NCBI GenBank assembly: GCA_001873675.1
Contig: MNZP01000070.1
Span: 1 to 6,622, forward strand
Direction of reading: 5' to 3'
Length of the DNA stretch: 6,622 bases
Source: Syntrophaceae bacterium CG2_30_49_12
GTDB taxonomy: Bacteria; Desulfobacterota; Syntrophia; Syntrophales; CG2-30-49-12
The notes under the pieces: model-generated
Told to the model about the DNA's origin: nothing
Database searches by the model: none
Seen by the model: the letters and a program-made list of their open reading frames with translations, nothing else
Made by a program: the position numbers and the translations under genes
Shown: positions 1-4,801 of the stretch, piece by piece
Layout of the letters: every line of letters begins with the position of its first letter
How positions within the stretch are numbered: position 1 is the first letter of the stretch

Positions 1-1032
1 CCCGATGGGGTGTCCGAACCACTTCAAACCACCGTCGGTATTTACGGGAAGTTTTCCCTCCAGGGTGAATGTCCCCGCCTCAATATCTTCTCTTGCCCGT
101 CCCCTCGGGGAGAACCCCAAATCCTCATAGATAAGTAACTCCGTAATCGTGAAACAATCGTGCACCACTGCCAGATTGATTTCCTCCCGCGGATTCTCTA
201 TCCCCGCCTGTTCATAGGCCTGTTTGCTTGCGTTTTGAGTGGAGGCAAACCTTGTCCAGTTAAAGCCCGGTTCAAAGTGAGGGGCAATGGAGTTTTGTGC
301 CAGTCCGATACCCTTGACGTACACCGGATCGTCACGGAATTTTTTTGCTATCTCGACATTGCAGATGATGGCCGCAGCGGCGCCGTCGCTGTTGCCGCAG
401 CAGTCATAGAGGCCCAGCGGTGAAGAGATAATGGGTGCATTTAAGACCTGCTCCAGCGTTATCTCCATCTGGAAATGCGCCTTCGGGTGCATACTCCCGT
501 TATGATGATTCTTTACCGCAATCATGCCGATAGCCCTTTTACCCTCCTCATAGGAGAGGCCATACTCATGGAAGTACCTGTTGGCAGCGAAGGCGAAACT
601 GCTCGGTGCGGTTCTCCTGACTTCCATTACCGGATGCATCCCCCGCCCGATCCCCAGGCCGGGGAATCCGCAGTCCTTTAACTTTTCAAACCCAAGAGCC
701 AGGACGATATCGTACATTCCCGCTGCCACTCCAAAACAGGCATTACGAAACGCCTCATGTCCTGTGGCACACCAGTTCTCCACCCGGGTAACCGGTATCT
801 GGTGAAGTTTCAACGGTTCCGCCAGGGCAAGACCACCCATCCCCACCCAGTGGGAAGAGGTAGTCCCCACCCAGGCGGCCTGGATCTCCTTCGGATCTAC
901 ACCGGCGTCCTCATAAGCCTCGTAGGCGGCCTCGATGATCATATCCTCCGGTCCCTTTTCCCAGTTCTCACCAAATTTACAACACCCCATGCCGATAATG
1001 GCCACTCTATCTCTAATTCCTTCTTTTCTCAT
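1..1032 (-). CDS. Thiolase, SCP-x / acetyl-CoA acetyltransferase type (3' end outside window)
   Basis: This is the first 344 codons of a thiolase-superfamily enzyme that makes or cleaves a carbon-carbon bond next to a CoA thioester, presumably in the cytoplasm. The start is ATG at 1032, with GAGGT five bases upstream. The nucleophile motif ENWCATG puts the catalytic Cys at residue 88. The motif VVHDCFTITE (His291) and the terminal GGLKWFGHPIG (His341) match the SCP-x / archaeal-type thiolases. About 45-50 residues, including the last Cys-containing motif, should lie beyond the edge. It is the second gene of an operon, 53 bases after the HMG-CoA-synthase-like/DUF35 gene. Thiolases of this type commonly need a zinc-ribbon/OB-fold partner, as in archaeal thiolase-HMG-CoA synthase complexes, BbsAB of anaerobic toluene degradation and Ltp2-ChsH2 of steroid side-chain cleavage. 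The substrate cannot be read from the sequence. It could act as a biosynthetic thiolase, a beta-oxidation thiolase or a retro-aldolase. The family call is secure; the reaction is not. Confidence 0.93.
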   Translation of the reverse strand, partial: MRKEGIRDRVAIIGMGCCKFGENWEKGPEDMIIEAAYEAYEDAGVDPKEIQAAWVGTTSSHWVGMGGLALAEPLKLHQIPVTRVENWCATGHEAFRNACFGVAAGMYDIVLALGFEKLKDCGFPGLGIGRGMHPVMEVRRTAPSSFAFAANRYFHEYGLSYEEGKRAIGMIAVKNHHNGSMHPKAHFQMEITLEQVLNAPIISSPLGLYDCCGNSDGAAAAIICNVEIAKKFRDDPVYVKGIGLAQNSIAPHFEPGFNWTRFASTQNASKQAYEQAGIENPREEINLAVVHDCFTITELLIYEDLGFSPRGRAREDIEAGTFTLEGKLPVNTDGGLKWFGHPIG

Positions 1033-1059
1033 ATCTTACCTCATTTTTGATAAATTCTA

Positions 1060-1090
1060 ATGACTTATGACTTACGACTTATGACTTATG
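1060..1090. repeat. Heptamer tandem repeat (ATGACTT x4) at the end of the fusion gene
   Basis: Four consecutive 7-base units, ATGACTT, ATGACTT, ACGACTT and ATGACTT, are followed by ATG. On the coding (minus) strand the unit reads AAGTCAT. The stop codon TAA of the upstream gene (1086-1088) lies inside the array. Because 7 is not a multiple of 3, successive TAA triplets fall in all three frames, so any readthrough or frameshifted translation ends here. The array fills most of the gap before the thiolase. It lacks the long repeat units and unique spacers of a CRISPR. Confidence 0.85.
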
Positions 1091-2492
1091 TTCCCATCGG
1101 ACGGCATTTCCAATAGTAATTGTAAAAACCGGCCTCCTCATGAAATCTTCTATAGGTCATCTCTACAGGGGCGCCTATCTTTATCTCCTCAGGTTCGCAA
1201 TCGGTCATCAGGCAGTAGATACGGGCCCCCACTTCAGTTTCTACAATCGTCTGGATGGTTGGCGGGTTCGGTCCACCAGCCAGGTTATCGAGAGAATAGG
1301 AAAAGACCTTTCCTTTCTTATCGGATAGGGGAAACTCCTCAAAGTTATCCCTGCTCTTACAGGAATAACATACCCGCTGAATAGGGAAAGTTATTAAGCC
1401 GCATACATTGCATTTACTTCCATGCAAAGCGGCAGACCATTTTCTTGTCCTCCACATTACAGAGGCAGAGGGGAAGAGACGTATAAGCTCCTGAGGTGTC
1501 TGCACAAATCCACGAAAGGCGAGATATTTCTGGTAACTAAGTTCCTTACCCGCCTCGAGGGTCAATCCTGTTACTGATGAGTTACCTCTTCTTTCAATTT
1601 CACTGCTTACCGTAAGCAGAAGGGTATCGCTTCCACTGCCAAAGTTTGCCCAGAGGATCGTCTCGCCTGGTTTTGCCGCGGCCAGGGCAGAAGCGAGCAT
1701 CATAAAAGCCTGGGCAGAGCCGGTATTTCCTGTCCTGTCCACCAGGGAATCCTGTATCTGTTCCGGTTTAAACCCCAATTTCTTTGCTACCCGCTGGTGG
1801 CTTGTCCCCTCGGGACTGTACATGACCAGTTTATCTACTCTGCCGGCCTGCAGGTTATTTCTCTCCATGATAGCAGTTATGGAATGAGTTATATCCTTCT
1901 CATAACCCATCTGGACGATAAAACGATCCTCCCATGTCTTCACAAAATTGTCTTTATCCATTCTCCATACGTCGGTAATATCGTTCCAGGCCGAATAAGA
2001 ATCTTTGATATGGCAGATCACATCTGAATTTCCAAGGAGAACTGCCGCCCCTCCATCCCCCATAATACCCTCCTGAGCGGAACGTGGAAGAGCAGGGCGA
2101 CAATCGCCAGTGATAATGAGAATATCTCCCAGGCCCGCTTTTACCGCATCTGCAGCGGCAATCAAGGCATTCGTACCTGACCTTGTTGAACCGGCAAAAT
2201 CACCGGTACGGATACCGGGGGGAAGATCGAGCACCCCTGCGCAGATAGCGGCACATTGTTTCTCCCAATACGGAGCGGTAGTAGAGGCAAAGTAAAGCCC
2301 TTTTATCTTATCCCTGTTTTCCTGCTGCAAACACTTTAAACCGGCCTCAATCGCCATGGTGACGCTGTCTTCGTCAAAATTGGCTACCCGCCTCTCTCCT
2401 TTTCCCGCTTTAGCGCCCCAGGCCGTGCCGATTGTCTTTCTGCTCAAACGGTAATAGGGGAGATGAACGGCAATCTTTTTAATTCCAATCAT
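1086..2492 (-). CDS. HMG-CoA-synthase-like protein fused to C-terminal zinc-ribbon/OB-fold (DUF35) domain
   Basis: The product has 468 residues. The start is ATG at 2492 with a strong GAGGAG site five bases upstream. Residues 1-300 are a thiolase-fold domain resembling archaeal-type HMG-CoA synthase (for example MGDGGAAVLLG, and TGNTGSAQ with Asn256). Residues about 345-468 are DUF35: an aromatic/basic helix (MWRTRKW), a zinc ribbon with C361-x2-C364 and C375-x2-C378, then an OB-fold. In archaea these parts are often separate proteins in a complex with a thiolase. Here they are fused, and the thiolase gene follows directly, so the two products probably associate. By motif alignment from memory, three catalytic positions are changed: Glu to Thr71, Cys to Thr103 (within GSTRSGT) and His to Tyr225 (within YSPEG). 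HMG-CoA synthase activity is therefore doubtful, and the domain may be a structural or CoA-binding partner. The fold and fusion are clear. The function is inferred. Confidence 0.88.
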   Translation of the reverse strand: MIGIKKIAVHLPYYRLSRKTIGTAWGAKAGKGERRVANFDEDSVTMAIEAGLKCLQQENRDKIKGLYFASTTAPYWEKQCAAICAGVLDLPPGIRTGDFAGSTRSGTNALIAAADAVKAGLGDILIITGDCRPALPRSAQEGIMGDGGAAVLLGNSDVICHIKDSYSAWNDITDVWRMDKDNFVKTWEDRFIVQMGYEKDITHSITAIMERNNLQAGRVDKLVMYSPEGTSHQRVAKKLGFKPEQIQDSLVDRTGNTGSAQAFMMLASALAAAKPGETILWANFGSGSDTLLLTVSSEIERRGNSSVTGLTLEAGKELSYQKYLAFRGFVQTPQELIRLFPSASVMWRTRKWSAALHGSKCNVCGLITFPIQRVCYSCKSRDNFEEFPLSDKKGKVFSYSLDNLAGGPNPPTIQTIVETEVGARIYCLMTDCEPEEIKIGAPVEMTYRRFHEEAGFYNYYWKCRPMGT

Positions 2493-2560
2493 AAGAACTC
2501 CTCCTCTTTTCCTCCAATCTTTCTATCTCCCGTGCTTTTTTATGTATAAATTTAATAAAC

Positions 2561-2583
2561 CATAAATTCTTCATAAATTCTTC
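2561..2583. repeat. Two-copy 11-bp tandem repeat in the AT-rich leader of the fusion gene
   Basis: CATAAATTCTT occurs twice in a row, followed by C. It sits about 70-90 bases upstream of the fusion-gene start, in the AT-rich stretch 2493-2592 between that gene and the insertion-sequence remnant. No other structure and no hairpin terminator is visible in this stretch. It may be replication slippage or a pair of regulator half-sites; nothing decides between them. Confidence 0.6.
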
Positions 2584-2592
2584 AGGGACGAA

Positions 2593-2616
2593 GGTGTGCG
2601 ACAAATTTATGGGTAA
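2593..2616 (+). repeat. Terminal inverted repeat of the ISKra4-like remnant (transposase 3' side)
   Basis: This 24-base end contains TGCGACAAA and ATGGGTAA. It matches the reverse complement of 2936-2959 at 21 of 24 positions, with one mismatch near the tip and two in the middle. It lies just beyond the transposase stop codon. The outermost base is uncertain because no target duplication is visible. Confidence 0.82.
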
Positions 2617-2621
2617 CAATT

Positions 2622-2893
2622 TCATGCCGCTGCCCGATGCTCCCAAAAATCTTCCCATCGGTTGCTAAGAATACTGCAGCGCAGGGCTATGATACTGTCC
2701 ACACCCTCAACCGTCCAGTGCATACCCGATTGTTTCAAACGTTGTGCGACCACGGTTCGACAGCCTGCCTCCAAGACTCCAGAACCTACAAAGATCCCGC
2801 GTTTCCGAAAGTTCGCATACCGCAGCCAATATGGTGCATCGAGGAACGGATGCTCATTTTAAACGCCTCCAAGTCAAAACCGCCGGTTGTCAC
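2622..2893 (-). pseudogene. ISKra4-family transposase, broken: N- and C-terminal pieces joined out of frame
   Basis: Reading leftward from GTG at 2893, one frame gives an N-terminal piece containing GGFDLEAFKMSIRSSMHHIG. An internal ATG at 2857 has GGAGG eight bases before it and could be the real start. Near 2825-2835 the homology moves to another frame. That frame runs RYANFRKRGIFVGSGVLEAG, continues through QRLKQSGMHWTVEG and IIALRCSILSNRWEDFWEHR, and stops at TGA 2622-2624. These are the characteristic end motifs of ISKra4-family transposases. The middle of the protein, with most of the catalytic core, is gone. A TAA lies in the C-terminal frame shortly before the junction. The product cannot be an active transposase. 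Confidence 0.82.
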
Positions 2894-2902
2894 CTTAATC
2901 AG

Positions 2903-2931
2903 ATTATAGCGGAATAGACCGACATTGTCAA
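2903..2931 (-). promoter_or_regulatory. Perfect consensus sigma-70 promoter inside the insertion-sequence remnant, firing leftward
   Basis: On the minus strand TTGACA (2926-2931) is followed by exactly 17 bases and then TATAAT (2903-2908). Both hexamers match the consensus 6 of 6. Transcription should start near 2896, just before the broken transposase. It presumably was the transposase promoter. No intrinsic terminator is visible between here and the start codon at 2492, so transcripts would enter the fusion gene and thiolase operon with a leader of about 400 bases. Activity is inferred from sequence only. Confidence 0.8.
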
Positions 2932-2935
2932 CTAT

Positions 2936-2959
2936 TTACCCATATTTTTGTCGCAGACC
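2936..2959 (-). repeat. Terminal inverted repeat of the ISKra4-like remnant (transposase 5' side)
   Basis: This is the partner of 2593-2616. Read on the minus strand it contains TGCGACAAA and ATGGGTAA, like the other end. It lies immediately upstream of the -35 hexamer at 2926-2931, as expected for the promoter-proximal end of an insertion sequence. Confidence 0.82.
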
Positions 2960-2986
2960 CAAGCTCAAGTCAACCAATGAATATTC

Positions 2987-3055
2987 CTGCGTTTGGGGAC
3001 TCAAAATCCCCCGGGCCTTGCGCCCATCCCGGTTAGATCCCGGGCTCCGGCACCA
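2987..3055 (+). pseudogene. Truncated tRNA-Leu(CAA), 3' part only; probable attachment-site remnant
   Basis: From about 2987 to 3055 the sequence folds as the 3' part of a leucine tRNA. The anticodon stem GGGGA/TCCCC (2995-2999 with 3007-3011) encloses the loop CTCAAAA with anticodon CAA (3002-3004). The long variable arm of a class II tRNA follows (GGGC 3013-3016 with GCCC 3022-3025). Next come the T stem CCCGG/CCGGG (3028-3032 with 3040-3044), the acceptor strand CTCCGGC (3045-3051), A73 and an encoded CCA (3053-3055). The matching 5' acceptor strand (GCCGGAG expected) and the D arm are absent upstream, so it cannot fold as a tRNA. The T loop reads TTAGATC instead of TTCGATC, losing the conserved C56. 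Such 3' fragments typically mark where an integrative element recombined into a tRNA gene. The exact 5' limit is uncertain by several bases. Confidence 0.83.
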
Positions 3056-3090
3056 TGAATATCAAGGAGTTGAAGGTTATAAATTATTGC

Positions 3091-4608
3091 TCATTGCATA
3101 TACCTGAAGGCGGCGTGATTGGAGGTGAAAATCGGTGGATTATTCTTCAGCAGTGAAGCGACAGCGGGATGCTGCTTGAATTCCTGATTCAGAAAGTGCC
3201 GCACTTGTCTCCGGTCCCAACCGCAGGGGTGCCGAAATCCGGTATAGAGGGAAAGGTCTCCATCATAGAAACGCCGTGTTTCATATTCCCTATCCTCAGG
3301 ACCGCAGACAGGCATATTAAAAATGGCGAGATTCAGGAAACTGATTGCCTTAATGTGCCGGACAACAAAGGCGAGTGTCCGCCGCGCCTCCTCCTCCGTT
3401 TCTGCGGGCGTGCCAAAGAGCAGATAGAGGTAAACGGCAATCCCCGCTTCTTTTAGATTTTGCAGAACCTGTGACGCCATCTCCAGATCTATGCCTTTCC
3501 CCATGGCATCAAGCACCCTCTGATCGCCCGACTCCAGCCCCAGCTTCAACATCACGCACCCGGAACGTTTCAGAGCCTGGCAGAAATCGCCATTCGTCAA
3601 TTCCCGGCCAAATCTGGCAAACCCGTACCAGGGAACGCCGGGAGGATGGTCCGCCAACGCCCGCAGGAGTCTTGGGCTTATCGCATTGTCGAGGAAATGA
3701 ATAAGGATGGGCTTCGTTTTCACCGTCAGACCATGCAGATCGGCAATTATCAGCTTGTCGGGCAAGGGACGATAGGGACTGTCTTCCGCCCTTTCTGGAC
3801 AGAAGGCGCACTTACTCCAATAGCATCCGCTCGAGGCGCTGTAGGGAAGGATGAAGCCGGGGGCTATGTAGTCGGCAAGCGGCAGTGCTCCGTAGTCCGG
3901 TGTGCTTTGATCTTCCCTTATCTCTCCTATGCCGAGCAACTCCAGCAAGGGCTGCTCTCCCGGACCAGCGACCAAATGATCGATGAACCCGCTGAAGGGG
4001 TTCTGCCGGCCGGGTCTTTGCATCCAGGAAGTTACCAAACCGCCGCCCATGATCACCTTGCACCGGGGAAACTCTTGCCTTATGTAGCCGATGAGGGCAA
4101 AGGCACAAAGGGCCTGGTTCAAATAATTCAAGGAAATCCCTACGACAGGCGTGTTCATACCTTTCATGGCCTCTGGTATCCGCTTCTGGAAATAGGGATA
4201 GAAGGGGTTTTGCTCCGGGCGGCGGGCGGCCTCGAATAGATCGGCGCTCCGGAGGGGAGAAAGGCACTGATGACGGTAGTCGGCAAGCCCTAAGGTGACC
4301 TCGCGGCCATGCACGGCGATGGCAAGGGCTCGCTGCAGATCTCGCACTGCCCGTGCATAACGGTCCGGAGAACTGTAAATATTCATGTCCTTCAATGCCG
4401 CAATGTTATCGAAGCGATGACGGATCGCCCGGCGGCTCCAGTTATCGGAGGCCGCCGTCTGGGGCTTCCGCAACATATACATCAGCCCTTCAATATTGGC
4501 GTCCAGCAATTGGCAAGACACCCCATGCCGGGCCAGCGTCCCGGCCAGCTTAGCGATGCCGGCCGGAGGCTCGGATGGTTTTGCCACCGGTGGGTAGATA
4601 AGCAGCAT
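3091..4608 (-). CDS. B12-binding-domain radical SAM protein, unknown substrate
   Basis: The product has 505 residues. The start is taken as ATG at 4608, because AGAGGA lies just upstream and the protein then opens with the usual MLLIYPPVAKPSEPPAG of this family. An in-frame ATG at 4704 would add 32 unconserved residues. Residues 1 to about 220 form the Rossmann-like cobalamin-binding-type domain (VIMGGG near 185-190), but no DXHXXG cobalamin-ligand motif is seen. The radical SAM core follows: the [4Fe-4S] cysteines are Cys262, Cys267 and Cys270 in GCYWSKCAFC, a CX4CX2C spacing. Later come KLGLESGDQRVLDAMGKG (about 355-372) and YLLFGTPAETEEEA (about 395-408). The family cleaves S-adenosylmethionine to start radical chemistry on varied substrates; nothing here identifies one. 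It stands alone, divergent from the exporter gene, and its stop lies 36 bases from the tRNA fragment. Confidence 0.9.
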   Translation of the reverse strand: MLLIYPPVAKPSEPPAGIAKLAGTLARHGVSCQLLDANIEGLMYMLRKPQTAASDNWSRRAIRHRFDNIAALKDMNIYSSPDRYARAVRDLQRALAIAVHGREVTLGLADYRHQCLSPLRSADLFEAARRPEQNPFYPYFQKRIPEAMKGMNTPVVGISLNYLNQALCAFALIGYIRQEFPRCKVIMGGGLVTSWMQRPGRQNPFSGFIDHLVAGPGEQPLLELLGIGEIREDQSTPDYGALPLADYIAPGFILPYSASSGCYWSKCAFCPERAEDSPYRPLPDKLIIADLHGLTVKTKPILIHFLDNAISPRLLRALADHPPGVPWYGFARFGRELTNGDFCQALKRSGCVMLKLGLESGDQRVLDAMGKGIDLEMASQVLQNLKEAGIAVYLYLLFGTPAETEEEARRTLAFVVRHIKAISFLNLAIFNMPVCGPEDREYETRRFYDGDLSLYTGFRHPCGWDRRQVRHFLNQEFKQHPAVASLLKNNPPIFTSNHAAFRYMQ

Positions 4609-4613
4609 GGCGA

Positions 4614-4620
4614 TCCTCTC
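4614..4620 (-). promoter_or_regulatory. Ribosome binding site that decides the radical SAM start
   Basis: On the minus strand GAGAGGA lies five bases before the ATG at 4608. This supports the internal start over the ATG at 4704, whose extra 32 residues are not part of the family's conserved opening. Confidence 0.7.
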
Positions 4621-4647
4621 GTAATGAAATCCCTCAAATTTAGAAAT

Positions 4648-4664
4648 ATCACAGGAATTGTGAT
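4648..4664. promoter_or_regulatory. 17-bp dyad in the divergent intergenic region, possible operator
   Basis: ATCACA, five bases, then TGTGAT form a perfect 6-bp inverted repeat. It lies 40-56 bases upstream of the radical SAM start, where that gene's promoter is expected. The half-sites are in the opposite order to a CRP site, so it is not CRP-like. It could bind a dimeric regulator or be chance in AT-rich DNA. Confidence 0.35.
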
Positions 4665-4715
4665 GAAACAAGACTAAATGTAGTAGTGTCAGGCTTAAAT
4701 TCAAAGGGAAAATCT

Positions 4716-4744
4716 TTGACTTTTTTCCCCTGCCGGGGTAGCTT
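4716..4744 (+). promoter_or_regulatory. Candidate sigma-70 promoter for the exporter gene
   Basis: TTGACT (5 of 6 to the -35 consensus) is followed by 17 bases and TAGCTT (about 3 of 6 to the -10). The predicted transcript starts near 4751 and gives a leader of about 50 bases. An inverted repeat, TGCCGG (4731-4736) with CCGGCA (4754-4759), spans the -10 region and could be an operator. The weak -10 makes this tentative. Confidence 0.35.
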
Positions 4745-4801
4745 TAAGAATATCCGGCAAATGAGTCCAGCACCACTTGTATGTAAGAGGAAAATAGCAG
4801 T

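Larger units (their letters stand above)
2593..2959 (-). mobile_element. Internally deleted ISKra4-family insertion sequence (MITE-like, 367 bp)
   Basis: The element is bounded by imperfect inverted repeats of about 24 bp. Between them are the start and end of a transposase reading frame on the minus strand, but not the middle. Complete ISKra4-family elements are well over 1 kb, so this is a deletion derivative that kept both ends. Such a derivative could in principle be moved by a related transposase supplied elsewhere. No convincing target-site duplication is visible: the flanks are GACGAA on the left and CAAGCT on the right. The element occupies most of the 600-base stretch that has no intact gene. 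The family call rests on the recognisable transposase C-terminus. Confidence 0.82.

Noticed and set aside
1060..1090. Possible CRISPR-like array
   Set aside because: The units are only 7 bases, directly adjacent with no spacers; it is a simple tandem repeat.
2637..2909. 90-codon plus-strand open frame in the intergenic stretch
   Set aside because: It is the antisense shadow of the broken ISKra4-family transposase.
2583..2969. Target-site duplication flanking the ISKra4-like remnant
   Set aside because: The flanks (GACGAA and CAAGCT) share at most two or three bases, which is not above chance.
3028..3044. Intrinsic terminator formed by the CCCGG/CCGGG hairpin
   Set aside because: No T-run follows on either strand; the hairpin is the T arm of the tRNA fragment.
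2987..3055. Functional tRNA-Leu gene
   Set aside because: No 5' acceptor strand or D arm is found upstream, and the T loop has lost the conserved C56.
3646..4239. 197-codon plus-strand open frame
   Set aside because: It is antisense to the radical SAM gene, whose cluster motif and domain order are clear; no family signal in the antisense frame.
4648..4664. CRP/FNR-type binding site
   Set aside because: The half-sites run TCACA...TGTGA, the reverse of the CRP order TGTGA...TCACA, and the spacing is 5.
4609..4704. N-terminal extension of the radical SAM protein to an ATG at 4704
   Set aside because: The extra 32 residues do not resemble the family, and the internal ATG at 4608 has a good ribosome binding site and the conserved protein start.
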